Origin: UBA10133 sp964348455
GTDB taxonomy: Bacteria > Patescibacteriota > Microgenomatia > UBA1400 > MFAQ01
Direction of reading: 5' to 3'
Assembly: GCA_964348455.1 (NCBI GenBank)
Contig: CAYGCQ010000002.1
Span: 25,526 to 89,525 of the forward strand
DNA: 64,000 bases
Positions within the stretch are counted from its first letter, which is position 1. The number at the start of each line of letters is the position of its first letter. Of the stretch, positions 48,205-56,892 are shown piece after piece. A program made the position numbers and the translations under genes. The notes beneath the pieces are model-generated. The model saw only the letters and a list, made by a program, of their open reading frames with translations, was not told the DNA's origin and searched no databases.

Positions 48205-50349
48205 ATGGCTCGCAAAAAAGGTCGCCGCTCTAAACCATATAAAGTCAGTCTAAAAAAAGACACGATGAACTCTATTCTGGCAGTCGTCTTGATGGGTATC
48301 GGTGGTCTCATTGCCATTTCTTTTTCGCAACAAGGCGATGCTCTCATGAAGATTAATGAGATCGGCCAGCAGTTTCTAGGCTGGCCTCTGCTCTTCCTGC
48401 CATTTATCTTTATAGTTGGTGGTCTAATCATTACCCACGTAAAACTCCCCATTGCCTCCACCAATGTACTTCTGGGCAGTGTCATTACAATGGTCTCTCT
48501 CGAGGGTTTATTCGGGGCCGGCGCTGTAGGAATTGGACTCAAAGACTCTCTCACCTCCCTCATCTCTTTACCAGGAGCCATTCTCTTTTATTTTGTCGGG
48601 GTTGTCATTGGACTCTTCATTCTCTTTGAAACTTCCATCGAAGATTTATTAGTATTAGTCCAAACTCTCTTTGGTGGAGTATCTGGTGCTCTGGGAAAAA
48701 TAAAAAGCTTGCCCGTCAAAGGAGGTGCTTCCTCTTTTTTGAGCAAATCCGGCACTGTCAAGATTACGGGGGGGGAACAGTTGTTGAACCCTGCTCCTAT
48801 TAATACAGATGAATCTGCTCCGGTAAAAATAGTCCACAAGGAACTCCATGCAAGTCGTTCTGCTCAAACTGCTATCGAAACCAAAAAACTCCCGGACGGT
48901 GCCACTTCAGGTATTTGGCATTTCCCTCCTGTTAGTTTACTTTCAGATCAGAAGATCGGAAAGGCTGATCGGGGAGATATCAAAAAAAATATCGAGGTTA
49001 TCCAAAACACGCTGGGGTCATTTGGGATTCAATGTAAGGTTACTGAGGTTCACCAGGGTCCGGCTGTCACTCAGTATGCCCTTGCCATTACTGCCGGAAC
49101 CAAATTGTCTAAGATAAGCGCTCTTCAGTCCGACCTAGCCTTGGCGCTTGCTGCTCCTCAAGGTCAAATTCGCATTGAAGCTCCCATCCCCGGCCGAGAT
49201 CTTGTGGGCGTAGAAATCCCCAATCGTTCTTTGGAATTTGTATCTCTTCGAGACATGCTTACCGACAAGGCTATGCAAGAAAGTCGTTCTAAAACTGCGA
49301 TATCGCTGGGGCTTGATGTTTCCGGTCAACCGGTAATCGCCGATATCAACAAGATGCCTCACTTACTGATAGCTGGTACTACTGGTTCTGGAAAATCAGT
49401 TTTGATAAATGCCATAATTTCCTCAATACTTTTCAGAGCTTCACCCGAAGAGGTTAAGTTCATCATGGTCGATCCTAAGCGTGTTGAACTTACTCCATAT
49501 AACGACATTCCACATCTTCTTACCCCTGTCATTACTGATGTTTCCAAAGTAGTAAATGCTCTCAAGTGGGCCGCCGCCGAAATGGATCGTCGATATCGAC
49601 TTTTTGAAGAAATGTCAGTTAAAAATATTGCCGGATATAACGAGCTCAGTGGATTTCAAGCCATGCCATATATCATTATCATCGTCGATGAAATGGCAGA
49701 CATTATGATGTCCAAAAACGCCGGAGAAGTCGAGGAGAACATTGTCCGTTTGGCTCAAATGGCTCGAGCTGTTGGTATTCATCTTGTTTTGGCAACTCAG
49801 AGGCCTTCCGTAAATGTTTTAACTGGAATTATTAAAGCCAACATTCCTGCACGTATCTCTTTCCAAGTAACTTCCATGATAGATTCTCGTGTAATTATTG
49901 ATACTCCGGGTGCCGAGAAACTTCTTGGAAAAGGGGATATGCTTTACATTCCTCCTGACACTGCTAAGCCAAAACGTATTCAGGGGGCTTTCGTTTCGGA
50001 CAAAGAGATCAAAAATCTTATTGATTATATTAAAGGTTCAGGTGTCACAGCTCAGCTCGATCCTACCATTACTAAAGATAAGGGGAAAAGTACCATCGGC
50101 ACCACAGGTCAAAACATGGGAGATGTCGATGAGAAATTTGAAGAGGCCGCGCAACTTTGTATTGCCGAAGGAAAAGGTTCTGCTTCACTACTTCAACGCC
50201 GTCTCGAAGTCGGTTATGCTCGTGCGGCAAGGATTCTTGATCAGCTTGAGGAGGCAGGAGTATTAGCTCGTGCAGAAGGCAACAAGCCTCGTGAAGTCAT
50301 TGTCAGTAGTTTGAATGAAGTCTTTCCTTCCAGCGAAGAAAATTCTTAA
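48205..50349 (+). CDS. ftsK: DNA translocase FtsK/SpoIIIE
   Basis: 714 aa. A basic N-terminus and four membrane helices (about residues 25-155) are followed by a short linker, an alpha domain (IQNTLGSFGIQCKVTEVHQGPAVTQYAL) and a RecA-like beta motor with Walker A AGTTGSGKSVLIN, VKFIMVDPKRVELTPYNDIPHL and IIVDEMADIMM. The C-terminal gamma winged helix (SASLLQRRLEVGYARAARILDQLEEAG) recognises polar DNA sequences. It moves DNA at the septum for chromosome segregation. A RodZ-like gene follows after 3 nt. Confidence 0.96.
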   Translation: MARKKGRRSKPYKVSLKKDTMNSILAVVLMGIGGLIAISFSQQGDALMKINEIGQQFLGWPLLFLPFIFIVGGLIITHVKLPIASTNVLLGSVITMVSLEGLFGAGAVGIGLKDSLTSLISLPGAILFYFVGVVIGLFILFETSIEDLLVLVQTLFGGVSGALGKIKSLPVKGGASSFLSKSGTVKITGGEQLLNPAPINTDESAPVKIVHKELHASRSAQTAIETKKLPDGATSGIWHFPPVSLLSDQKIGKADRGDIKKNIEVIQNTLGSFGIQCKVTEVHQGPAVTQYALAITAGTKLSKISALQSDLALALAAPQGQIRIEAPIPGRDLVGVEIPNRSLEFVSLRDMLTDKAMQESRSKTAISLGLDVSGQPVIADINKMPHLLIAGTTGSGKSVLINAIISSILFRASPEEVKFIMVDPKRVELTPYNDIPHLLTPVITDVSKVVNALKWAAAEMDRRYRLFEEMSVKNIAGYNELSGFQAMPYIIIIVDEMADIMMSKNAGEVEENIVRLAQMARAVGIHLVLATQRPSVNVLTGIIKANIPARISFQVTSMIDSRVIIDTPGAEKLLGKGDMLYIPPDTAKPKRIQGAFVSDKEIKNLIDYIKGSGVTAQLDPTITKDKGKSTIGTTGQNMGDVDEKFEEAAQLCIAEGKGSASLLQRRLEVGYARAARILDQLEEAGVLARAEGNKPREVIVSSLNEVFPSSEENS

Positions 50350-50352
50350 ACC

Positions 50353-50970
50353 ATGAAGACCGTTGGTCAAATAATCAAATCGGCTAGGCAAAAACGCAGT
50401 CTTAGCGTAGATCAGCTTTCTTCGCTTACAAAAATAGATTCCAAGTATATTGCCGCGCTCGAACTTGATCATTACTCAGATCTCCCTTCAGAAACATTTG
50501 CCAAGGGTTTTATTAGAAATCTCAGTCTAAGGCTCGATCTAAACCCGAATGAACTCATCGCTATTTTTAGAAGGGATTTTCGACAACCGGACAGAGTCGG
50601 TCCAAAAACAATACATAGAAAAACTTTTTCCGGATTTCCACCCCAGTCTCTCCCCTTTATTTTTGGCGGTTTGGTCTTCGTAGTTTATTTAGTTTTTCAG
50701 TTTAGAGCCATTCTTACTCCTCCAAAACTCGAAATAACTCGGCCATTAAATGGCGCGGTTCTTGTATCCCCAATCGAAATTGAAGGGGATACGGCTATAG
50801 ATGCCAATATATATATAGGTGATGATACCCAGGTTAAGCCTGACACTGAGGGTCATTTCTTGGCCAGGATAAATATACCTGTGGGGGAGACGGTGCTGGA
50901 GATAAAATCCACCAATCGATTTGGTAGAACGACGGATAAAAATATCTCGGTCACCATAATATCCAAATAA
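50353..50970 (+). CDS. RodZ-like HTH membrane protein
   Basis: 205 aa. The N-terminal helix-turn-helix of the HTH_25/RodZ type is VGQIIKSARQKRSLSVDQLS, then LTKIDSKYIAALELDHYSDLP and TFAKGFIRNLSLRLDLNPNEL. A basic linker, one membrane helix (about residues 97-115) and an external Ig-like beta domain (ITRPLNGAVLVSPIEIEGDTA) follow. RodZ couples the cytoskeleton to wall synthesis; whether an MreB partner exists cannot be seen here. It is 3 nt after ftsK, so cotranscribed. Confidence 0.82.
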   Translation: MKTVGQIIKSARQKRSLSVDQLSSLTKIDSKYIAALELDHYSDLPSETFAKGFIRNLSLRLDLNPNELIAIFRRDFRQPDRVGPKTIHRKTFSGFPPQSLPFIFGGLVFVVYLVFQFRAILTPPKLEITRPLNGAVLVSPIEIEGDTAIDANIYIGDDTQVKPDTEGHFLARINIPVGETVLEIKSTNRFGRTTDKNISVTIISK

Positions 50971-50975
50971 CCGTT

Positions 50976-51051
50976 TGTCATTCCGACCGAATGTAGTGAG
51001 TGGAGGAATCTCACACCACCCTTGTCATTCCCGACTTGATCGGGAATCTAT
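50976..51051 (+). repeat. Two dispersed repeat copies in tandem
   Basis: Copy 1 (50976-51020) is TGTCATTCCGACCGAATGTA then GTGGAGGAATCTCACACCACC. Copy 2 (51023-51051) is TGTCATTCCCGACTTGATCG then GGAATCTAT. An open frame runs through both into the next gene, but the real start lies after them. Confidence 0.88.
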
Positions 51052-51079
51052 ACAAATAACTCATTATCAACTTTTTTGG

Positions 51080-51085
51080 TATGAT
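51080..51085 (+). promoter_or_regulatory. Extended -10 box, leaderless type
   Basis: TGGTATGAT, extended -10 (TATGAT 51080-51085), 6 nt before ATG 51092. Confidence 0.55.
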
Positions 51086-51091
51086 GAATTA

Positions 51092-51394
51092 ATGACTCTT
51101 CCACAAATAATCTCTTTAATTTCTACAGTACTACTCACCTCTGTCGCGTTAATCATTGGAGTTCAACTCATCTACATTCTAAAGGAGGTTCGCTACTCCC
51201 TTACTCGAGTAAATCAAACCATAGACACCGTCTCTGACACAGTCGAGAAAATATCACAGCCCGCTATTGGTTTTTTTGCCATATTGGAAGGTTTCAAAGA
51301 AAGCGGCAAGATAATTGATGCTATTTCTGGATTACTAGGTCGGGACAAACCCAAGTCACCAGTCGACGTCGACGCATATGACAACTCCATCTGA
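51092..51394 (+). CDS. Single-pass membrane protein, DUF948-like
   Basis: 100 aa from ATG 51092. N-terminal membrane helix (about residues 5-28, ISLISTVLLTSVALIIGVQLIYIL), then an amphipathic helix (KEVRYSLTRVNQTIDTVSDTVEKI) and a short Gly/Pro end. The helix-plus-heptad pattern resembles DUF948 (YtxG-like) proteins. The following gene encodes a YtxH-like protein, and ytxG/ytxH pairs occur together in Firmicutes, which supports the call. It overlaps the next gene by 17 nt. Confidence 0.6.
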   Translation: MTLPQIISLISTVLLTSVALIIGVQLIYILKEVRYSLTRVNQTIDTVSDTVEKISQPAIGFFAILEGFKESGKIIDAISGLLGRDKPKSPVDVDAYDNSI

Positions 51395-51731
51395 CACATC
51401 CAAAAAAGACGGTTCTTTTTCTTCATTCTCTATCGGAGTTGCTTTAGGTGTTATGGGGGCCTTACTTCTTGGTACTGAAGAGGGTCGAAATATAATAAAA
51501 AAAGTTGTTAAAGCTGTCCCTAATAAGTACAAGACTCCTCCGGTAAACATTCCTCATCCTGTAACTACTATGCCCATAATCCCAACCGAGGAAACACCTC
51601 ACCACACGACTTTTGAGCACTCCACTCCATTTGGAGACACTATTTCTGAAGAAGCCCCACCTCCTCCGGCACCCCTCGTTCGACCTACCCGCCCTGAACC
51701 TTTCACCCCCAATTCATATCCTATAGATTGA
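51378..51731 (+). CDS. YtxH-like membrane protein with Pro-rich tail
   Basis: 117 aa. One membrane helix near the N-terminus (FSIGVALGVMGALLLGTEEG, about residues 17-36) with the Gly-rich pattern of YtxH-like proteins, then a basic amphipathic stretch (RNIIKKVVKAVPNKYK) and a Pro/Thr-rich disordered tail (EEAPPPPAPLVRPTRPEPFT). It overlaps the preceding gene by 17 nt in another frame, so the two are coupled. Function unknown. Confidence 0.6.
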   Translation: MTTPSDTSKKDGSFSSFSIGVALGVMGALLLGTEEGRNIIKKVVKAVPNKYKTPPVNIPHPVTTMPIIPTEETPHHTTFEHSTPFGDTISEEAPPPPAPLVRPTRPEPFTPNSYPID

Positions 51732-51808
51732 TTTACCTTCAGCAATTGGTATAATCTCGTAAGCATTGAGGGTTTAATTCTAAATTCGCATTTTAAAAAG
51801 GAGCTAGT

Positions 51809-52039
51809 ATGATTTTTGGACTTCCAACAGTAAGCGTCATTCTTCTCGTTGCAGCATTCATTATTACAGTTATAGTCCTTTTTTCGGCTGTGGTAGATAG
51901 TTCATTTCCCATATTTCCATCTTCGGTTGAATATCTACGACTTCAAATGGCCAGGAAAAATCACACCAGGGCAGTCCAAACTTTCTGGTTGATAGTCGCA
52001 GTGCTTTTCTGTTTAGCGGCTGTAATCGCAGCAATATAA
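51809..52039 (+). CDS. Small two-helix membrane protein
   Basis: 76 aa with two hydrophobic segments (about residues 5-28 and 57-76) joined by a polar loop (SSVEYLRLQMARKNHTRAVQ). AAGGAG lies 6 nt before the ATG and a terminator follows, so it is an independent gene. No family recognised. Confidence 0.62.
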   Translation: MIFGLPTVSVILLVAAFIITVIVLFSAVVDSSFPIFPSSVEYLRLQMARKNHTRAVQTFWLIVAVLFCLAAVIAAI

Positions 52040-52077
52040 GAAAAATTGATAACCTTAACTACCTTTTCCTACAAAAA

Positions 52078-52104
52078 GTCCCGCCTCACGGCGGGACTAT
52101 TTTT
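52078..52104. terminator. Bidirectional terminator
   Basis: GTCCCGCC-TCAC-GGCGGGAC with TATTTTTATTT on the plus side and TTTTTG on the minus side. It ends both the 76-aa gene and the convergent 153-aa gene. Confidence 0.92.
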
Positions 52105-52564
52105 ATTTCAGTTCCCAGATTTGTCCCTGAGGGAAGGTCACCTTGTAACCGTGTCTCTCACTGGTTATCCGGAATGTTCCTGCCTCAAGGCTAACCGTTT
52201 CACCAGCCCCCTTAGCTCTGGTAATTACTTCGGAGCCATTTAGGTGTCGATCGCTGATCCAGAGAAGTTTATCGTGGGTTATGTGAAGATCAACAATTCT
52301 TCCGTTACTCCATAGCTTAAGTGGCGCGCTATCCAAGTGAATTTTTATTCCCTTGCTGGGGTTGTATTCACTCCACTGTCTTCGCAGATCCAATTTTCCG
52401 TCTACAAAGGTGGCCACTGCCGCACCTATGATTACAAAGAATACGACTGTGCTTGAAGCCAGCCAGGTTGCTGCCATATCTGGAGCGATCAAAGACATGT
52501 AGAACGGGGCACCACCAATGGTAATCATAATCAAAGCCATAATCCAAGCCTTATACTTACGCAT
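52103..52564 (-). CDS. Two-helix membrane protein of unknown function
   Basis: 153 aa with two N-terminal membrane helices (about residues 5-25 and 33-55) and a cytoplasmic or external beta-rich domain (LKLWSNGRIVDLHITHDKLLWISDRHLNG and so on), reminiscent of PH-like folds but not assignable. The start is supported by AGGAGG (52570-52575) 5 nt upstream and an extended -10 (TGGTATAAT on the minus strand, TATAAT at 52600-52605). Confidence 0.65.
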   Translation of the reverse strand: MRKYKAWIMALIMITIGGAPFYMSLIAPDMAATWLASSTVVFFVIIGAAVATFVDGKLDLRRQWSEYNPSKGIKIHLDSAPLKLWSNGRIVDLHITHDKLLWISDRHLNGSEVITRAKGAGETVSLEAGTFRITSERHGYKVTFPQGQIWELK

Positions 52565-52726
52565 ACGAACCTCCTGTTTTAATTTGAATTTACCCTATAA
52601 TTATACCACCATATGTCTAGGTTTTCCCTGCCTACAACCACACCCTTCCTCACCCCAAACGTCACCCCCAATTCCTAGCCTCAAAAACTACCCCATAGCT
52701 TGCTATTCTACTTTTTAAAAATAACT

Positions 52727-52790
52727 TGTCATTCTGAACTTGATTCAGAATCCAGAAATGCCTGGATGTCGGATCGGGTCCGGCATGTCA
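52727..52790. repeat. Inverted pair of dispersed repeats before alaS
   Basis: Plus copy TGTCATTCTGAACTTGATTC then AGAATCCAG (52727-52755). Directly after it is a minus copy readable as TGACATGCCGGACCCGATCC then GACATCC (about 52763-52790). The rest of the 308-nt gap before alaS is AT- or C-rich and shows no gene. Confidence 0.75.
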
Positions 52791-52853
52791 CAACACTTTG
52801 ATATGAAATTACAGATATATCTTCGCTCGTAATTACATAAGTCATTATGAGCT

Positions 52854-52862
52854 TGGTATAAT
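52854..52862 (+). promoter_or_regulatory. Extended -10 promoter of alaS, near-leaderless
   Basis: TGGTATAAT with TATAAT at 52857-52862, 10 nt before ATG 52873. No Shine-Dalgarno. Confidence 0.65.
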
Positions 52863-52872
52863 TTGACTGAAC

Positions 52873-54708
52873 ATGACTATCAATGAAATCAGACAAAAAT
52901 ACTTCGACTTCATGGAGGCCAGGGGCCATCAAATTATTCCTTCCAGCTCACTAGTTCCAGAAGGGGACGCTACCACCCTATTTACTTCCGCTGGCATGCA
53001 GCCCATGATGCCGTACTTGCTCGGAGAATCTCACCCTTTGGGCACTCGTCTAGCCGACAGCCAAAAATGTTTTCGTTCTCAGGATATCGAAGAAGTTGGG
53101 GATAACCGACACACCACTTTCTTTGAAATGCTCGGGAATTGGTCTCTCGGTGATTATTTTAAAAAAGAACAGCTTGAATATTTCTTCAAATTTCTAACTG
53201 ATAAGAACGATGGTCTTGGTCTAGATCCACACAGACTATTTGTTTCTGTTTTTGCTGGCGGGGCCGGAGTGGACAAAGACGAAGAATCAATCAGCATTTG
53301 GAAAAATCTATTTGCTAAAACCGGCATCAACGCCAAAGAGGGTCACCAAATTTTTCCTTATCCTGCCGAGAAAAATTGGTGGTCCCGGTCCGGCACACCA
53401 GATCAAATGCCGACAGGTGAACCTGGGGGGCCAGACAGCGAGGTCTTTTTTGACTTTGGTGAAGATAGAAAGTTACATGAAAACTCTTCTTTTAAAAATG
53501 AGCCTTGTCACATCAACTGTGATTGTGGTAGGTTTTTAGAAATAGGCAACTCTGTTTTTATGCAGTATGTCAAACAATCCGATGGTACGTTAAAAGAACT
53601 TCCTCAGAAGAACATTGATTTTGGCGGTGGTTTAGTCCGCTTAGCAGCCGCCATAAATGATGACCCGGATATTTTTAAAACCGATATATACGCTCCAATT
53701 ATTCAAGAGATAGAAAAGATTTCCGGACACTCCTACGAAATTAAAGAGCATCGCTCTTCGATGAGAATAATTGCAGACCATCTGACAGCCGCTACCTTTC
53801 TCATCAAAGACAGCGTCTTTCCTAGCAATAAAGCTCAAGGATATGTGCTTCGTAGATTGCTAAGGCGTGCCGCCATTAAGCTTCACTTTTTAATGGGTAA
53901 TCGTGAAGGTATTACTCAGCTTGCAGGCATTACATCTTCCATTGTTGGGATATACAAATCAGTATATTTCATCGGTGACGACGCTCAGTATGTGCAAAGC
54001 ACGATATCTCAAGAGATCAGTAAGTTTGAAAAGTCTCTAGACAGAGGCATTAAGGAACTAGAAAAGAAATCTGAGATCTCAGGGAAAGACGCTTTTGATC
54101 TTTATCAGAACTATGGTTTTCCTCTAGAAATTACGACCGAAATCTTGGCTCAAATGGGAAAGAGGGTTAATCTGATAGAGTTTCAGAAAGAATTTGAAAA
54201 ACATCGCGAGCTAAGTCGAACCTCATCTACTGGTATGTTCAAGGGTGGCTTAGCCGACAACTCTAAAACAGTTACGTCATACCATACTGCAACCCACCTA
54301 CTTCATGCCGCTCTTAGGAAAATACTGGGAAATCATGTTTCACAAAAAGGAAGTAATATTACCGCTGTTAGACTTCGCTTTGATTTTTCTCACCCCGAAA
54401 AGATAGCAGAAAATAAACTCAAAGAAATTGAAGATCTAATCAATCAAAAAATTACCGAAAAATTACCGGTTACCAAAGAAGAGATGTCTAAAGAAAAAGC
54501 CATAGAGTCTGGAGCACTTGCTTTTTTTGGTCAAAAATACCCTGACGTCGTCACCGTCTATACTGTTGGGGATAAGAAAAAATACTTTTCCAGAGAGCTG
54601 TGTGGTGGTCCACATGTGGAAAGTCTGGCAGAACTTGCTAAGATAAAGATAGTCAAGCAAGAAACTCTTGGGGCGGGCACGAGACGTCTCTATTTACAAT
54701 TTGTTTGA
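52873..54708 (+). CDS. alaS: Alanyl-tRNA synthetase, short form
   Basis: 611 aa against about 870 in most bacteria. N-terminal class II core: INEIRQKYFDFMEARGHQII, FTSAGMQPMMPYLLG, QKCFRSQDIEEVGDNRHTTFFEMLGNWS. The tRNA-recognition part (SSMRIIADHLTAATFLIKDS, QGYVLRRLLRRAAIK) and the editing domain with HTATHLLHAALR (HxxxH) and CGGPHV (CxxxH) follow. The C-terminal DHHA1/C-Ala domain that helps dimerise and bind tRNA is missing, and the stop comes right after GAGTRRLYLQF. It terminates with TGA, which shows that UGA is a stop here. Confidence 0.95.
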   Translation: MTINEIRQKYFDFMEARGHQIIPSSSLVPEGDATTLFTSAGMQPMMPYLLGESHPLGTRLADSQKCFRSQDIEEVGDNRHTTFFEMLGNWSLGDYFKKEQLEYFFKFLTDKNDGLGLDPHRLFVSVFAGGAGVDKDEESISIWKNLFAKTGINAKEGHQIFPYPAEKNWWSRSGTPDQMPTGEPGGPDSEVFFDFGEDRKLHENSSFKNEPCHINCDCGRFLEIGNSVFMQYVKQSDGTLKELPQKNIDFGGGLVRLAAAINDDPDIFKTDIYAPIIQEIEKISGHSYEIKEHRSSMRIIADHLTAATFLIKDSVFPSNKAQGYVLRRLLRRAAIKLHFLMGNREGITQLAGITSSIVGIYKSVYFIGDDAQYVQSTISQEISKFEKSLDRGIKELEKKSEISGKDAFDLYQNYGFPLEITTEILAQMGKRVNLIEFQKEFEKHRELSRTSSTGMFKGGLADNSKTVTSYHTATHLLHAALRKILGNHVSQKGSNITAVRLRFDFSHPEKIAENKLKEIEDLINQKITEKLPVTKEEMSKEKAIESGALAFFGQKYPDVVTVYTVGDKKKYFSRELCGGPHVESLAELAKIKIVKQETLGAGTRRLYLQFV

Positions 54709-54720
54709 CAAATATAAAGT

Positions 54721-56892
54721 GTGAACTTAGTAAATTTATTTGGAAATAAAACAAAAACCGCTGAGCCGGAATACTTTCTGGCTGTAGAGATCCATGAATC
54801 TCTAATTAAATCTGCACTTTGGGAAATTCTTGATGGTCAGCCCGAGATTGTGAATGTGGGATCCTATGAATCTTGGACGGATGAAGAATCTCTTATTAAC
54901 GGCGTCGACTCATCTTTAGATCAAGCCATCAAGATTATCAAGAGTCAACCCAAAAGAGTTATTTTTGGACTACCTGACTCTTGGATGGAGGCTGATAAAA
55001 TTCATGCTACAAAAACCAAATTAATTACTCACCTCTGTAAAGAACTCGGCCTAGACCCTATCGGTGTTGTTACCACTAACCGAGCTGTTGCTCATTATCT
55101 AAAAAAGAGAGAGGGCATGCCACCCACAGTTATCCTTTTAGAGGTTTACACTTCGAAAGTTGCTGTTTCGCATGTCTATCTTGGAGAAGTAAAAAAGACC
55201 GAAGAGGTTGCTAGATCAGGTGATCTGGCTCATGATGTTGAAGAAGGTCTTACTAGAATGGATCTACCAAACTATCCTGCTCGATTTATTCTAACCAATG
55301 GCAACAGCTTAGAAGAAGAATCCCAACAAATCACAGCTTTTCCCTGGACAGACCGTCTCCCCTTTAAACATATTCCAAAGGTAGAGGTCCTCCCAATAGA
55401 TTTTTCCATCAAATCGATTGCTCTCACTGGGGGAGTCGAGGCCGTTCAGTTCTTGGGAGTGGAAGTTGCTGAGGAGGATTTCCCAAGCGTAATCGCCCCA
55501 ACAGAGGACTCAAATCTTATAGTTCCAGTCGAATCTCCTTCCACTATAGAAGATTTGGGTTTTTCTTATGAAGAGACATCTGCTCCTGAAGATATTCCCG
55601 TTGAGACATCTGTGCCAGAGATAATTTCCGAACCTGAGATACTGGAGGAAACTTCAAGTGAAGAACCCGAGTATGCTTTTTCAGATGATACAGTAGCCAT
55701 TTCCCCTAAGCCAAAACTTATAGTCAAGCTGCCTTCAATCCCAAAATTTTCATTTCCAAAGCTTCCCAATTTTCATATTTCATGGTTAGCACTGCTCACT
55801 CTTCCTCTAATATTGATTCTCGTAATGGTGGGCTATGCGTTTTTAGGACAAGCTCTGGTTACTATTCATTTTGATCCTCAAAAAATTAACAATCAGCTGG
55901 GCATCGCTATTTCCGAAGCTTCCCAATCAGGCATTCCCACCTTAATAGCAAGCAAAAAAACTTTCTCCGGAACTGCTACCGAAGCCGTCTCAACTACCGG
56001 CACGGCTACTGTTGGAGAAAAGGCTACCGGTACCATAACTATAGCTAACAAGTCCATTGCCCCCATTGTTCTCAAAGCCGGGACCACCATCTCAAACGAT
56101 ACAGGTAAATATTCCTATATTTTGGCAGATTCCGTTACTGTTGCTTCCGCCAGCTCAGATCCGATAGACCCCATTTCCGGAAAAGCCACCGGTGTTCAAG
56201 TCACAGCAGTTAAGATTGGGGCCGAATACAATCTAACAAAAGACACAATATTTTCTGTCGACAATTTTTCCAAAACTATTTCTGCTGCTATTGCAGAAGT
56301 CGATTTTACCGGCGGTACTTCTCGAACCGTGAATGCCGTTTCCAAGGCTGATCAGGAAAAGGTTCTGGGTGTTGCAGTCGAAAAAATAAAATCTCAAGTC
56401 AAAGACGATTCTGAAGCTCAAACTCCTGGCTTCAAGACACTTCCCTTGTCTGATATAGAATTTGATAAAAAAGAATTTGATCACAATCTAAACGAAGAGG
56501 CAACTACTGTGAACTTAAACTTGGAAGGATCACTCGATGCCTTGGTTTATTCTGAGGATGCACTTTATGATCTTGTCACGGAACAAATCCAAGACCAAAT
56601 CCCAACAGGATCATATACAACAAAGGAAGCAACCATAATAACTGTAGAAAATCCGACCATGGTAGATGGACAATATCAAGCAAAAGTTAGCGTTGAGGCT
56701 ACTTTATATCCCCGAATAGATGAAGAAAAACTAGCTGGATATATAAAACTCCAAAAGACAAAAGGCATAAGACACTTTTTCGAAACTATTGGGGGATTTC
56801 AGTCTTTAGATGTAAAGATATCTCCACCTATTCCTCTTATTACAGAGTTCATGCCTTACAGAAATATCAAATTCGAATTGGTAAGTAATTAA
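54721..56892 (+). CDS. Actin-like (PilM-like) domain fused to a membrane helix and exterior beta domain
   Basis: 723 aa. Residues 1-260 resemble the actin/PilM-type fold (FLAVEIHESLIKSALWEI, VIFGLPDSWM, VVTTNRAVAHYLKKREG, LTGGVEAVQFLG). An acidic Pro/Glu linker (about 270-340), one membrane helix (about 350-375, WLALLTLPLILILVMVGYAF) and an exterior beta-rich region (GEKATGTITIANKSIAPIVL; SGKATGVQVTAVKIGAEYNL) follow. The exterior resembles the baseplate J-like label often given to CPR proteins. The start is GTG 54721. It lies 12 nt after alaS, and the sortase follows with no gap. A role in surface assembly is inferred from context. Confidence 0.68.
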   Translation: MNLVNLFGNKTKTAEPEYFLAVEIHESLIKSALWEILDGQPEIVNVGSYESWTDEESLINGVDSSLDQAIKIIKSQPKRVIFGLPDSWMEADKIHATKTKLITHLCKELGLDPIGVVTTNRAVAHYLKKREGMPPTVILLEVYTSKVAVSHVYLGEVKKTEEVARSGDLAHDVEEGLTRMDLPNYPARFILTNGNSLEEESQQITAFPWTDRLPFKHIPKVEVLPIDFSIKSIALTGGVEAVQFLGVEVAEEDFPSVIAPTEDSNLIVPVESPSTIEDLGFSYEETSAPEDIPVETSVPEIISEPEILEETSSEEPEYAFSDDTVAISPKPKLIVKLPSIPKFSFPKLPNFHISWLALLTLPLILILVMVGYAFLGQALVTIHFDPQKINNQLGIAISEASQSGIPTLIASKKTFSGTATEAVSTTGTATVGEKATGTITIANKSIAPIVLKAGTTISNDTGKYSYILADSVTVASASSDPIDPISGKATGVQVTAVKIGAEYNLTKDTIFSVDNFSKTISAAIAEVDFTGGTSRTVNAVSKADQEKVLGVAVEKIKSQVKDDSEAQTPGFKTLPLSDIEFDKKEFDHNLNEEATTVNLNLEGSLDALVYSEDALYDLVTEQIQDQIPTGSYTTKEATIITVENPTMVDGQYQAKVSVEATLYPRIDEEKLAGYIKLQKTKGIRHFFETIGGFQSLDVKISPPIPLITEFMPYRNIKFELVSN

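Noticed and set aside
50975..51091. N-terminal extension of the DUF948-like gene
   Set aside because: The extra 39 codons are the translation of two dispersed repeat copies; the promoter (TATGAT 51080-51085) lies after them and the membrane protein starts naturally at ATG 51092.
52873..54708. UGA recoding as in Gracilibacteria/Absconditabacteria
   Set aside because: alaS ends in TGA at the expected place, and TGA does not occur inside the conserved genes read here.
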